Part shown: positions 53,701 through 59,890 of the stretch, one piece after another
How the letters are laid out: each line of letters starts with the position of its first letter
Position numbering within the stretch: position 1 is the stretch's first letter
NCBI RefSeq assembly: GCF_032062135.1
Contig: NC_092861.1
Coordinates: 139,734,987-139,798,986, forward strand
Origin: Pyxicephalus adspersus
Taxonomy: Eukaryota > Chordata > Amphibia > Anura > Pyxicephalidae
DNA length: 64,000 bases
Reading direction: 5' to 3'
Notes under the pieces: generated by a model
What the model was told of the DNA's origin: nothing
Databases searched by the model: none
What the model saw: the letters and a program-made list of their open reading frames with translations, nothing else
Position numbers and translations under genes: made by a program

Positions 53701-56700
53701 AAAGCATCTCAAACTGGTGTTAAGAGGATGGTATTGATCCAATCCTAAATCCTGTCTACATTGGTCCTAAAGGGACAACAACTAGTATTTTCTGCAAGAA
53801 AACAACAGTAGTATCCCCAGTAATTCCCTCAAGCTCATTATTTCAATAGCACCTAAATTTACCAACAAATTTCTTTTTTTCATTTGGACCAGATCATTTT
53901 TTAAACAGTCTACGAAATCTAAATCCATAAGCTGAAAAAGATATAACGCTATTATTTGTTTTTATGATCTGCAGACAGGTCTATAAATGTGTCCAGAAAC
54001 ATAAATTCTGCATTATCCTTCCACCACCCCCGCCCCCGGGGAAAGGCAAACATTACACATGTCCCTTTGTTTCCTGGCGTTACATGGCCATCAGGAAGAG
54101 AAATTGTGTCTCTGGTTTTCACTAATGGTTTGATGGTGGTTATTTGTGAGTCAGAGTGACATCCTTTACTGAAATATGTCTTTTGAAAAATGTGTGAATG
54201 TACAGTTACTATTTCCCATCCAGACATTTGTAGCCCTAAGGGAATAAAGCCACTGAGGAAGAGGAAACCTAAACTGAACAAAGGTCCATGCAGGAAACAA
54301 ATAACAGCGGTCGCCTTATGTAAGCGACATCTAATTTTACTGCACCAGCTAAAAGAACGTGTTTCAGCATTTTTTGAAATGCAGAGAAAGAAAACAGATG
54401 TTAAAAAGCAGACTTGTGGCTGTAAAATTTTGAGATCACATATCACAAACTCTTCAAAGAGTCAGTCTGTCCAATTCCTCTTACCATCAATATTTGGACT
54501 CAGTCAGTTTCTTATAACCTTTGATCTAAAATAGTCTAATCAATAGACCCTCATGCAATAGGTGATCAAGAAAAAGTGTTTTTCAAAGGAAACATCCCAA
54601 ATTAAAAGAACTAGCCAAGCCTAGGTTTATGCAAATAATGCAGAATTTAGCTATTAGTACCCCAATATTATGTCAAGTAGCCATTATAAAGAAATTCAGG
54701 TTTCAAAATATCGCTTTTTGGAACCTGTATACTGAATTTAAATATTATACAGATCTTGAATCTACAGTAAAGTTGGTGTGCTAGCAAAACATATTTTGTA
54801 CTGTGCACTGAAAGATATGTTGCATTTTAGGCACTGGGCTCCAATGCTATGTGATACAGCACAATGCAATGTGCTGGAGTTCATACAATCAAATCGGTGC
54901 AAATGGAAAATTTGCTTACTGTTGGCAACTTTTTTAGTTTATTTATTGCAAACTTTGTATTTTGTCATGTAAATAGAGACCCACTTCTGACTTCATCAGA
55001 ACCTCCCAGAACCAAACGGATGTTATTGTTTGCATTATTTATTTATAGCAAACTTGGCGGGGCTGAGGGGTGTATTACACTTTTCTGTTTGTATTGAAAA
55101 CAGGACACTGGAGTACATTTGAAACAACACAATATAATATAGTGGGCTAAAAATGTAATGTAGGCCTATATTAACTTTACTGATGTCATTGATAACTTAA
55201 AAAAAAATCAACTGATTTAAACTCTAAGAAATGTATTTATCTATTCCAGCTATAGATTACAGGGTTCTGTGTTAATTCTTCATTCTTTATTAATTATCAA
55301 GACCAAAAAAAATAATATTTAAAATGTTTAATGTTTTGAGCCAGGAAAACTGCACAAGGAACTTCTTAGACTGTAAGCTCTTCGGGGCAGGGTCCTTTCT
55401 CCCTCGTGTCATTGTTTGTATCTCTTTGTCATTTGCAACCCCTAATAATTGTACAGCGCTGCGTATTATGTTGGCGTTCCATTAATACTGTTTAAAAATA
55501 AGCCGAAGCTAGCAGACTACATGTTAGAGGTCACATTTGCTGAACTATTTAGCCTTCCAATCTAGCTTGTGCCTATTTGGTGCAACTTCATCTACTACTA
55601 TTAAGTTCTACTCACAACGAAAAAGAGGTGAGAGCTCATATAGGCCCACATGGACATGAACTTAAACAGAAGTGGTTACAAAGTAAAACTTTTTTAGGGT
55701 GTCATCTGAATGTCTTAGAACAACATTTAACAGGATTTTTTTCCCTTTAGCACTAGAAGGGAATTCTTTTTTTAACAAATTTAAAAGGTATTGTTAAAGC
55801 GGACATAAACTCAAAATTCTTACTTTACCTAAAACGGTAGATGAGCCGTTTATTTAAAGTAAAAACTTCCCCTTTCAGCCTTGATCGTCGTGGATGGGAG
55901 TGCAAAGCCTCCCAGGATACCTACTTCATGAATCCCGAGAGGCTTTTGGCTGCTCCTCCTAATCTTGGGCATGCGCAGAAGGAGATCTCACACATGCGCA
56001 ATGAGATTGGCAATCTTTTACCCCATCTACGTCACCTGATCTGGCGCCTGCACAGTGCGAGATCGGGTGACGTAGGAAGAAGAACCCGGAAAAAGAGAGA
56101 AAATGGCGGCGCATAACGGTCCCTTGGTGCCGGACCAAAGACGGATACTGGGACAAAGCAGGATCCAAACAAAGAAACCTCCGGACATATATGTGGGATT
56201 ACGGGTAAATGTGTTTTTTATTTTTTTATTTTCAGTTTACTTCCACTTTAGGTCAATTTGAGCAAAATGTTTCTGTACTTAGTAAAGTGGTCTAGTATGG
56301 CTATGATAAAACACTTGAAAAATGCTGATACTTTGTTGAAACAGGACATACTAATTTCCTTTTCTTTTTGCAACAAAAAGAACAAAATTTTAAAATAAAC
56401 AAGACAAACTAAGCTGACGTTACCATTCAATGAATATTCTTAGACACAGCAGTCCCTTTGACACTGCCAGAGTCGTACTATTACCAGTCCTGAAATTCTA
56501 CATACAATGGTGGAAACTATTCCTAGCCCTTCAAAGCTGGCACATTACTTTAGATGCCCCTTTATTGAATATTTATTGTAGCAGTTTAGGAGTGTAAATC
56601 CTCTGCGATAGGAGTTATGAGAACAGAAGCAGCTGGGAGCATTCATACTACTCGGAATTACATTCAGTTAGTCGGTGAATATGACACTTCATTGGGTGGC

Positions 56701-57390
56701 TTTAGTATCTGTCAAGACCGGATCAGCAATATGGCTTGGCAGTAAAATGAAGAAAGCAATGGTGTTCCAGGTCTAAACCTGCTATCATCACAGTTTGGTG
56801 AGAGGAAGGTGATGAAAGAGTTGGGGAGCTAGGGATTGTTTGCTGTTTATGCTGTAAAATCAAATTTTAAAATAGTCCTGAGATCTGCATAACCACAAAG
56901 GTTAGGGACAGTGACTAAAATCATCTTGAAAATATATAGAAATGTTACTAGTCTAAAAAAAAAAAGTCTCTAAAAATATACACCAGACTTCCCATAACTG
57001 CATCAGATAAATGGAATCTATACTCTTTGCAAGCCCTTCACTTCCATTGCTGTGGCCCCCCATTTACCAGCCACACTAGTGTACTACTTCATAGCAGAAG
57101 GGACAAGCAAGTGAGCGATGAAGTGTCCGACACATGTAGAAACAAAAGAAAGAAATGTAGACATCCAACACAACTGCAAGAGGTGAACCTAATTCTAGCA
57201 ATGTGTTAAAATTCTATGGCAGCAGCTACAGTAAAAAGAGAAATGGTTCAGTGTTTCCCCCAGCCCCTTTCAGCTGTTTTTGGGTGGTTACTGAAATGTT
57301 GGAACACAATACAGGGGGCAGCACTTGCCTACAGCTTAAAAAAATTTTGGGGGAATACTGTGGTTGTTATCTGTGTCTAGAGTAGACTAA

Positions 57391-57429
<39 letters not shown>

Positions 57430-57858
57430 ACAGGATTTATATAGCGCCAACATATTACGCAGCGCTGTACATTAAATAGGGACTAGGTTAAACTCTGTGT
57501 ATACACCTGTGTAATATCCTGCATTTGGTGATAAGCTCATACTCTGGGAACATCAAATATCTACCCCAAGATTCTGCACGCCAGCCATCAAATGTTAACT
57601 TTCAAAGGGTTCTGTAAATCAAAAAAGATTTTGTAGTTTCCTCCCAGCCAACAATGGCAGTAAAAATTGTCATACCTTTGCTAAGAGGTGCTTTTCTCAC
57701 AGTTGCCACTTGATCCTCGGAATCAGCCAGACGTCTGAGCACATCAGCTAAGGCAGCTTTAAGCACAGTGATTTCATCCTCCTGCTGCTGGACTCGCAGC
57801 TCCAGGGCAGATAGACGGTCCTGCACGTCAGAAGTGCTTGCTGCAGAAACACTATCAT
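14268..57858 (-). CDS. EML4: EML4, echinoderm microtubule-associated protein-like 4 (exons 2-23; exon 1 outside the window)
   Basis: A microtubule-binding protein that stabilises microtubules and acts in mitotic spindle organisation. Twenty-two exons join in phase to 2894 nt. Adding the expected 25-nt exon 1 gives 972 residues plus stop (human 981). Domain order is the N-terminal trimerising coiled coil (exon 2), a basic Ser/Pro-rich linker (exons 3-6), the HELP motif with KMFMRGRPITMFIPSDVE (exons 7-8), then a TAPE domain of two fused beta-propellers with WD-type blades (exons 8-23), then an acidic tail (exon 23). It was chosen over EML1, 2 and 3 because residues match human EML4 almost position by position, including the coiled coil and GKDMSIMQW. 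All introns have GT/AG ends. Residue numbers in the exon entries assume the 25-nt exon 1. The promoter and start codon lie above 64000. Confidence 0.97.
14736..15993 (-). other. EML4: EML4 intron 22
   Basis: 1258 bp. No repeat family from this window, RNA gene or additional exon recognised. Confidence 0.85.
15994..16124 (-). CDS. EML4: EML4 exon 22
   Basis: 131 nt, starting with two bases of a split Gly codon. Reads VWPEGSDGTDINALVRSHNR, then KVIALADDFCKVHLFQYPCS, then KPK. C-terminal propeller, about residues 774-817. The donor is CAAAG|GTAAAG. Confidence 0.97.
16125..17840 (-). other. EML4: EML4 intron 21
   Basis: 1716 bp with no matched repeat family. A direct repeat of TTTGCATGACGTT(C/T) sits near 16708-16738. 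Nothing else noted. Confidence 0.85.
17841..17939 (-). CDS. EML4: EML4 exon 21
   Basis: 99 nt, starting GG of a split Trp codon. Reads DIPSGCKLIRNRSDCKDIDW and then ATYTCVLGFQVF. About residues 741-773. The donor is TTTG|GTCAGT, with C at intron position +3, weaker than the other donors of the gene. Confidence 0.96.
18479..18566 (-). CDS. EML4: EML4 exon 20
   Basis: 88 nt. Reads GHSSYITHLDWSPDNKYIMS and then NSGDYEILY plus the first base of Trp: one WD-type blade with the typical GH start. About residues 712-740. The preceding intron 19 (18567-19623) and following intron 20 (17940-18478) hold no recognised element apart from A/T tracts. Confidence 0.97.
19624..19721 (-). CDS. EML4: EML4 exon 19
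   Basis: 98 nt, completing a split Asp codon. Reads GTLLAVGSHDNFIYLYNVSE and then NGRKYSRYGKCT. About residues 679-711. Intron 18 (19722-20608) is 887 bp with no recognised repeat. Confidence 0.97.
20609..20697 (-). CDS. EML4: EML4 exon 18
   Basis: 89 nt, completing a split Arg codon. Reads WFVLDAETRDLVSIHTDGNE and then QLSVMRYSV. About residues 649-678. Donor G|GTGAGT. Intron 17 (20698-21522) has no recognised repeat. Confidence 0.97.
21523..21590 (-). CDS. EML4: EML4 exon 17
   Basis: 68 nt. Reads EPGHCADFHPSGIVVAIGTH and then SG plus two bases of Arg. About residues 627-648. Intron 16 (21591-22571) has no recognised repeat. Confidence 0.97.
22572..22703 (-). CDS. EML4: EML4 exon 16
   Basis: 132 nt, phase 0 at both ends. 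Reads GHTDELWGLATHPFKDLLLT, CAQDKQVCLWNSVDHTLEWT, then RLLE. A complete WD-type blade near the start of the C-terminal propeller, about residues 583-626. Intron 15 (22704-23058) is 355 bp with nothing recognised. Confidence 0.98.
23059..23184 (-). CDS. EML4: EML4 exon 15
   Basis: 126 nt, phase 0 at both ends. Reads VPDQYGTIRAVAEGKADQFL, VGTSRNFVLRGTFNDGFQVE, VQ. About residues 541-582, the link between the two propellers. Confidence 0.98.
24151..24400 (-). mobile_element. family S SINE-type repeat, copy 3, in EML4 intron 14
   Basis: Read on the minus strand it has TGGAGTTTGAAGG, CCTCCGGGTACTTTCGTGTC, CAGTTAGGTTAATTGGCTTC, CCTTTGAGGGACAGCTAGTG and GCGCTATATAAATACTG, the order seen in copy 1. 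In genomic terms it lies in the sense direction of EML4. The rest of intron 14 (23185-25047) shows nothing recognised. Confidence 0.75.
25048..25199 (-). CDS. EML4: EML4 exon 14
   Basis: 152 nt, completing a split Gly codon. Reads VYQISKQIKAHDGSVFTLCQ, MRNGMLLTGGGKDRKIIMWD, HNLTPEREIE. About residues 490-540, a WD-type blade. Human EML4 has LW in place of MW and LN in place of LT here. Confidence 0.98.
25725..25800 (+). mobile_element. foldback family F, single-arm fragment F6, in intron 13
   Basis: TTATTTATTAAAGCTTTTCA, then GAACCTGGGTGATCCAGCAA matches only the left arm of the F palindromes. The right arm is missing, so this copy is truncated. Confidence 0.55.
26832..27030. mobile_element. 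foldback palindrome F2 in EML4 intron 13
   Basis: Left end GTAAAGCTCTCCAAGCCTGG, right end CCAGCTTTGGAGAGC with AATAAGGCCC. The right arm retains GGTTTGCTGGATCACCCAGC, while the matching left-arm part (GATCCAGCAAACC) is deleted, so this copy cannot fold fully. The rest of intron 13 (25200-28163) shows nothing recognised. Confidence 0.8.
28164..28299 (-). CDS. EML4: EML4 exon 13
   Basis: 136 nt. Reads KYEKPKFVQCLAFLANGDVL, AGDSGGTMLIWSKTPVESTA, GKGVK plus the first base of Gly. About residues 445-489. Its 3' boundary matches the end of human EML4 exon 13. Confidence 0.98.
28910..29044 (-). CDS. EML4: EML4 exon 12
   Basis: 135 nt, phase 0 at both ends. Reads TTNEVVLAVEFHPTDPNTIV, TCGKSHIFFWTWSGSSLARK, QGIFG. 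About residues 400-444. Intron 12 (28300-28909) and intron 11 (29045-30113) show no recognised elements. Confidence 0.98.
30114..30209 (-). CDS. EML4: EML4 exon 11
   Basis: 96 nt, phase 0 at both ends. Reads DSGSHLAVIDDSNEHMLTVW, DWQKKSKVAEIK. About residues 368-399, a WD-type strand with VWDW. Intron 10 (30210-31607) contains two A-runs near 30499 and 30531 and nothing else recognised. Confidence 0.98.
31608..31718 (-). CDS. EML4: EML4 exon 10
   Basis: 111 nt, phase 0 at both ends. Reads PLQPHVRVWDSVSLSTLQVI, GLGTFERGVGCLDFSKA. About residues 331-367, N-terminal propeller. Confidence 0.98.
32385..32625 (+). mobile_element. CR1/L2-type LINE 3' fragment, in EML4 intron 9
   Basis: GCTTTAAAGTAAA, GGAACATCCAATTGCCTCA, CAAATTGTACCAGGG, TTTTTCCCTAGTGG, GAACTTGATGG and TTTTTTTCAACCT occur in the same order as in the longer copy at 34350-34995. 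It lies antisense to EML4. The rest of intron 9 (31719-32825) shows nothing recognised. Confidence 0.65.
32826..32895 (-). CDS. EML4: EML4 exon 9
   Basis: 70 nt, completing a split Cys codon. Reads IAVHPDKIRIATGQIAGVDK and then DGR. About residues 307-330, part of the first WD-type blade after HELP. Nearly identical to human EML4 (LAIHP in human). Confidence 0.98.
32985..33134 (-). CDS. EML4: EML4 exon 8 (HELP motif end, first blade)
   Basis: 150 nt, completing a split Val codon. Reads YGYRGRDCRANVYLLPTGEI, VYFIASVVVLFNYEERTQRH, YLGHTDCVK plus two bases of Cys. About residues 257-306. The hydrophobic run FIASVVVLF is the buried HELP core that packs against the propellers, not a membrane helix. 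Intron 8 (32896-32984) downstream is only 89 bp. Confidence 0.98.
33902..34349. mobile_element. inverted-repeat DNA element, family M, in EML4 intron 7
   Basis: Left end TTACCTTCCCTGGCGGTAT. The right end at 34331-34350, read in reverse, is TTAACCTCCCTGGTGGTATT. The terminal inverted repeats are about 19 bp with three mismatches. A second internal stem lies near the right end (CCGAGTGTGGCTCGGG and CCCACACTCGGG at 34274-34330). The interior is GC-rich with a run of CCAG/CTGG-rich repeats, unlike its surroundings. Probably a non-autonomous DNA transposon. Confidence 0.8.
34350..34995 (+). mobile_element. CR1/L2-type LINE remnant (reverse-transcriptase C-terminal part)
   Basis: Plus-strand frames read DKILPLYKALVRLHLKY, then KKDIVERATKLMKGMEELSY, EGRLDELNLFSLEKRLRRRD, IITLYKYINGP, then WLPQEVVSATTKKTLDDF, with stops and frameshifts in between. 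This order is typical of the C-terminal part of reverse transcriptases of Jockey/CR1/L2-type LINEs. It ends GAACTTGATGGACTTGTGTC...TCAACCTGAG. It is inactive, lies antisense to EML4 and directly abuts the family M element. Confidence 0.75.
35175..35298 (-). CDS. EML4: EML4 exon 7 (start of HELP domain)
   Basis: 124 nt, completing a split Asp codon. Reads GDYIKMFMRGRPITMFIPSD, VESYEDIRTELPPEKLKLEW plus two bases of Val. About residues 216-256. MFIPSDV is part of the HELP signature of the EMAP family. Donor GT|GTATCC. Confidence 0.98.
37652..37730 (+). mobile_element. family K short repeat, copy 1
   Basis: AGTGTTCTCCCCAG, then GGGCCACCACCCACC. Shares these words with K3 (57249-57360) and, in reverse orientation, K2 (52229-52308). 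Confidence 0.5.
38231..38644 (+). other. unidentified 137-codon open frame antisense to EML4 intron 6
   Basis: ATG to stop on the plus strand. Reads MIGGLGTFQARSDPFLAAQQ at the start and HTTEKLNLTLEEIIPIWTKT in the middle, with no recognised domain, signal peptide or repeat. It is one of the longest open frames in the intronic DNA, but such lengths arise by chance in 64 kb on six frames. No expression signal was seen. Confidence 0.15.
40053..40275. mobile_element. foldback palindrome F3 in EML4 intron 6
   Basis: The best-preserved copy. Left arm CTGATTTATTAAAGCTCTCC, AAGGCTGGAGAGGATACACT, GATCCAGCAAACC. Right arm GGTTTGCTGGATCATCCAGC, AGTGTATCCTCTGCAGCCTT, GGAGAGC, TAATAAATCAGG. The arms pair over about 95 bp each with a short centre. 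Confidence 0.88.
41179..41204 (-). CDS. EML4: EML4 exon 6 (26-nt microexon)
   Basis: 26 nt: one base completes Lys, then HKDIVVSP, then the first base of the next codon. Acceptor TTTTCAG|GCATAAAG, donor CCAG|GTAAAA. It corresponds to HKDVIINQ in human EML4, and the frame is kept only if it is included. About residues 207-215, linker between the basic region and HELP. Confidence 0.93.
41205..42664 (-). other. EML4: EML4 intron 5
   Basis: 1460 bp. Contains foldback F4 (42314-42527) and no other recognised feature. Confidence 0.85.
42314..42527. mobile_element. foldback palindrome F4 in EML4 intron 5
   Basis: Left arm CATTTATTAAAGCTCTCCAA, GATAGACTATCATGGGAGAA. Right arm GGTTTGCTGGATCACCTAGG, TTTCCCCAAGATAGTCCATC, TTGGAGAGCT, CAATAAATCAGGCC. 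The inner arm words resemble F1 rather than F2, F3 and F5, which defines two subfamilies. Confidence 0.82.
42665..42793 (-). CDS. EML4: EML4 exon 5
   Basis: 129 nt, completing a split Ser codon. Reads VKRSSTLDKTHNAWESSDDS, RNRLKRAVSTSKLISKASKV, SD plus two bases of Lys. About residues 164-206. Basic, Ser-rich linker that contributes to microtubule binding in EML proteins. Confidence 0.96.
42794..45733 (-). other. EML4: EML4 intron 4
   Basis: 2940 bp. Contains the family N element at 44810-45040. The remainder is AT-rich with no recognised feature. Confidence 0.85.
44810..45040 (+). mobile_element. family N repeat, copy 2, in EML4 intron 4
   Basis: Blocks in order: TTGAAATAACTTTCAGGTCT, AGGGAAACCCC, TACAGCTCACAGTACATTAG, GAATGCCTCTTACATTGCTG, AAAAAGATCATCGGTGTCAC, AATGGAACCCCTGG, CCTCTGGAGGAACCC. 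The same order is found at 62820-63110. Type unknown, probably a non-autonomous DNA element. Confidence 0.65.
45734..45898 (-). CDS. EML4: EML4 exon 4
   Basis: 165 nt, completing a split Ser codon. Reads STEKKKEKPQVVKEESNTND, QSPLNQTSPSPQPSPQTSQT, HRQNQESRNTASTK plus two bases. About residues 109-163. Basic and Ser/Pro-rich, likely disordered and phosphorylatable. Human EML4 has the same KKKEKP and NDQSP words. Confidence 0.96.
47105..47195. repeat. compound AT/AC microsatellite
   Basis: Alternating runs of AT and ACAC dinucleotides with interruptions, in EML4 intron 3. Confidence 0.85.
48057..48441. mobile_element. hAT-like element H1 in EML4 intron 3
   Basis: Left end CAGTGGTCCCCAACCACCAG. 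The right end contains AGGTTAGGGACTAC, a degraded inverted match. The interior is GC-rich, including GGTCCATGGCTGG and CCGGGCCCTG. CAGTGGTCCCCAACC is a typical hAT-type terminus. No transposase frame is present, so it is non-autonomous. Confidence 0.65.
48740..48857 (-). CDS. EML4: EML4 exon 3
   Basis: 118 nt, completing a split Gly codon. Reads PPALREVSSVPCITNGGAGT, RKTSHSVARKDTVASFAK plus two bases of Ser. About residues 70-108. Aligns to the human EML4 linker with the shared CITNG core. It is less conserved than the propellers, as expected for a disordered linker. Confidence 0.94.
49053..49920 (+). mobile_element. 5'-truncated L1-type LINE with 18-bp target-site duplication
   Basis: Frames on the plus strand read KAWEKDLQQSWELEEWIEVA, then after a frameshift RWYLVPIRIAQSFLGSSDL and NMEHIWWSCPIVQVFWKKIF. 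This is the conserved C-terminal Cys/His region of L1-type ORF2. The insert (49071-49902) is flanked on both sides by the exact 18-bp word AATAAAATATGGTTTTTA (49053-49070 and 49903-49920), a target-site duplication. It lies antisense to EML4 in intron 2. Several frameshifts and stops make it inactive. Confidence 0.85.
49677..49681. other. five unknown bases (N)
   Basis: Five N in the input, inside the L1 fragment. An ambiguous base call or a token assembly gap. The real length missing here is unknown. Confidence 0.99.
50511..50830. mobile_element. family G inverted-repeat element G1
   Basis: Begins TTAAAGTGGAATTAAAGTTC. Just inside is an inner palindrome (ATTACAGAAAGGGACAGGTG, then CCCTCTGCAATAAT). 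The interior carries GAAGAAGGAAGATGGTGTCG. The right end is unclear. Similar to G2 and G3. Confidence 0.6.
51989..52435 (+). mobile_element. family S tRNA-type SINE, copy 4, interrupted
   Basis: The 5' part has tRNA-like A and B boxes (TGGCTCAGTAATTAGCAC and ACGTTCGAATTTC), then CTGCATGGAGTTTG, CATGCAGTTAGG, and after an interruption AGACTGTGAGACTCTTTGAG, GGACAATTAGTAAAATGACT, and the tail AAAGCGCTGGG...AAGCGCTATATAAT with an AATAATAAATAAA end. The interruption includes element K2. The boxes belong to a SINE head; this is not a functional tRNA gene. Confidence 0.75.
52229..52308 (-). mobile_element. family K copy 2, nested in SINE S4
   Basis: On the minus strand: AGTGTTCTCCCCAGCCCC, TTTTAGCTGGGCGC, ACCACCCGGCAGTTTTCAGT, AACCACCCGGCTG. 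Closest relative in the window is K3. Confidence 0.6.
53146..53469. mobile_element. family G element G2
   Basis: Left end CATTAAAGCAGACTTGG, inner palindrome CATTGCAGAAAGGGACAGG with TTTTCTGCAATGATC, then GAAGAAGATGGCGGTG, right end TTGTTCCACTTTAA, whose reverse complement matches the G1 left end. Confidence 0.65.
53952..54534. other. overlapping open frames, unidentified
   Basis: Minus 53952-54446 (164 codons) and plus 54190-54534 (114 codons) overlap. Neither shows a domain I know. The plus frame is basic (GIKPLRKRKPKLNKGPCRKQ), the minus frame hydrophobic. Overlapping open frames on both strands with no supporting context suggest chance or a low-stop repeat. Confidence 0.12.
55368..55493 (+). 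mobile_element. family S tail variant, copy 5
   Basis: AGACTGTAAGCTCTTCGGGG, CAGGGTCCTT, TGTACAGCGCTGCGTATTAT, GTTGGCGTTCC. This variant has GGGGCAGGGTCC where copies 1, 3 and 4 have TTTGAGGGACA, and it is shared with S7. Confidence 0.65.
55793..56253. mobile_element. family G-like element G4 with a CpG-rich core
   Basis: Left end TTAAAGCGGACATAAACT. The reverse complement of the right end is TAAAGTGGAAGTAAACT, giving an imperfect terminal inverted repeat of about 17 bp. The middle (56020-56120) has many CG dinucleotides (GGCGCC, CGGGTGACG, GGCGGCG). It lies 1.4 kb downstream of exon 2, inside intron 2. Confidence 0.6.
57249..57360 (+). mobile_element. family K copy 3
   Basis: CAGTGTTTCCCCCAGCCCCT, TTCAGCTGTTTTTGGGTGGT, TACTGAAA. 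Orientation as K1. Confidence 0.5.
57389..57482 (-). mobile_element. (ATT)n run plus family S tail, copy 6
   Basis: A pure ATT run of about 13 units (57389-57428) followed by AACAGGATTTATATAGCGCC, AACATATTACGCAGCGCTGT, ACATTAAATAGG. On the minus strand this is a retroelement 3' tail ending in an AAT microsatellite. Confidence 0.75.
57676..57858 (-). CDS. EML4: EML4 exon 2 (trimerisation coiled coil)
   Basis: 183 nt, completing a split Asp codon. Reads DSVSAASTSDVQDRLSALEL, RVQQQEDEITVLKAALADVL, RRLADSEDQVATVRKAPLSK plus one base of Gly. Heptad spacing of Leu, Val and Ile marks the N-terminal coiled coil that forms trimers in EML proteins, about residues 14-63. Nearly identical to human EML4. 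The phase predicts an exon 1 of 3n+1 nt. Confidence 0.98.
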
Positions 57859-58154
57859 CTGTGGGAAGAAAGCAGAGAGAGACCATTAGCTCTAGGGTTC
57901 TAGACTGGCTAGAGGTTAATACACTTTTAATTAAAAAAAAAAAATGGGGAAAATTATCCTAATATTTACAGGGAAAAAAAAGCTAGATATCTACCGACAT
58001 GCTGGTAACAGAGTCCATCCACACCCCTTAATTGAACACAATTAAACGCATAGGAAAATGTGCCAAAAGTGCATAAAATTTTATGGAAGAAAATATGACT
58101 CTCGTACTCGAGTAAAAACCTTTTCTTTGGGTTTACCGATAGACTTTTCAATAT

Positions 58155-58445
58155 CAGTGGTCCCCAACCTTTTGGCCCTCTAAACAGACCACTAAATTTG
58201 CAGACTCTGGACAGAGCATGTGAGGGGAGCCGTGTGTCATTTAAAGGGGAAGAAACTTCCCCCAGAGTGATGTTATGATGCCAGAATCCATCCACTCTCC
58301 CATCGCAAGTCTGACCCTGTGATCTATACCGGGGACATGGTCCGCAGCTCTGGCCAGTAAGGAGATGGACCGCGCTGGGGAAGGGGGGGGGGGGTGCACC
58401 CTCCAGAGCTGCAGACCACCAAAATTTTCTTTCAGACAATTGGTT
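58155..58445. mobile_element. hAT-like element H2 in EML4 intron 1
   Basis: Left end CAGTGGTCCCCAACCTTTTG, identical over 15 bp to H1. The interior contains CCCAGAGTGATGTTATGATG, a run of about 12 G at 58385-58394 and GAGCTGCAGACCACC. The right end is not resolved. Confidence 0.6.
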
Positions 58446-59391
58446 GAGCTCAGCTTTAGGAATTAATAAATTCAAGCTTTTTTGTATAAAAAAAAAAAAA
58501 ACATCTGTGGTACGACCGTGTCAAACATGTGCATGTGTGAAAGTTGCATCAAAATGGCCAAATATCCCGAATGAGGAAGAGGTCCGGTGAGAATGCCGGC
58601 GAGGAGCAAAGATAGAGGTAAGTGTAGTTAAAAAACTGCAAACAGGCAATTAAGGCTTTTTTGCCTCTCTCTTTTCTGCAACATCGAACTTGCCTGCTTG
58701 GTATTTTTTATCTTTGAAGTTTAATTCCACATAAATTTCTAAGACTTTCTTCATTTCGATGCTTTATTTATACAGAGCCTGTGAAAAATATGCACAAATT
58801 TATTTTTAAGTTGAACGATCTTGTAAGGATTCTTTTTCTAGTCATCATGTGATCATTAATCATTAATTATATAAAAATAAATAAAGTATTTGATGGTAAG
58901 TCGCTTGGCTTCAAACTCCAAGACTGAAAAAGAAGGAATTCTGTGCTGAATCCAAGAATCTGCTTGGACACTTAGGCCTAGATTAGCAGACGAGACTTGG
59001 CATGGATATAACTATTCTTCAGAGGTAATATGGGAATTACGGCTTCTGCATCCAGTCTGCACTGACTCAACTCCTGCAAGTCACATTAAAAACACACCGC
59101 ATACTTTATTTAGCTTTTAGGAAATAAAAAACCTAGAAGGAGAGAAATGCCGATACTATTTGGATAAAAATCAAAATCTAATATTTAGGGTATGTACTAT
59201 TTAACAATAATTTTGGAGAATCTGTTTTTTATTTTTTACTTGTTTGTATTTATTATCTTTTAAAGAAAAATCAACAATAAAAAAAGTTTACACAACAAAA
59301 AAATTGCCTAAACAATTAGTTGAGAAATGTTGTTTAAGTGGACTAACAAGTGCTAAAATGCTAAATCTGCTCTTTATATCAGGTTTAAAAT

Positions 59392-59890
59392 TTGACATTA
59401 ATAAACAGGATTTATATAGTGCCAACATAATATGCAGCGCTGTACAGATACAGACAGTGACCGAAAAGGAGGAGAGGACCCTGCCCCGAAAAGTAGCACA
59501 CACTTGGAAGGGGGGATATGGAATGGGGGGGGGGGATATGGAATGTTGGTAAGTAGTGAGGGATTTAAAAGACAGAAGAAGATGGGTCGGCAAGTTTGAA
59601 AAGATGGGTTTTGAGTGCTCTTTTAAATGAGCAGAAAGTAAAAGCAAGCTGAATAGGATGGGAAAGACTATTCCAGAGAGTATATATGGGACACAACGGT
59701 TGAACTGTATACCTTCGGTCAGACGCGGCTCATACAGTGCGGCTCTGTTCACCAGACTTTTGGCTGTAATTGTAAAGGCCATTCCCCAGAGTACCGTGCC
59801 TGGGTCACTGGTGCTGGCAAAGACTCTGCCAAGATATCAGAGTTCACTAATTGGTGGAAAATCTTAAAAGCACCCATTCATATTAGAGGC
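59392..59890 (-). mobile_element. family S tail (copy 7) with attached longer repeat
   Basis: AACAGGATTTATATAGTGCC, AACATAATATGCAGCGCTGT, then GAGGACCCTGCCCCGAAA, the same variant as S5. It continues with TTGAAAAGATGGGTTTTGAG, GGGAAAGACTATTCCAGAG and CGGCTCATACAGTGCGGCTC. Open frames over it (minus 59288-59782) have an element-like low-information composition. The class is not determined. Confidence 0.5.

Larger units (their letters stand above)
48858..57675 (-). other. EML4: EML4 intron 2 (8.8 kb)
   Basis: The longest complete intron in the window. It contains the L1 fragment (49071-49902), G1 (50511-50830), S4 with K2 nested in it (51989-52435), G2 (53146-53469), S5 (55368-55493), G4 (55793-56253), K3 (57249-57360) and S6 with its ATT run (57389-57482). 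Long chance open frames lie on both strands at 53952-54534. Confidence 0.85.

Noticed and set aside
14268..57858. Assignment to EML1, EML2 or EML3
   Set aside because: The coiled-coil exon, linker words (KKKEKP, CITNG) and C-terminal exon match EML4 specifically.
59288..59782. 164-residue minus-strand protein
   Set aside because: It overlies a dispersed repeat (S7 and attached sequence), has no domain, and starts in the repeat body.
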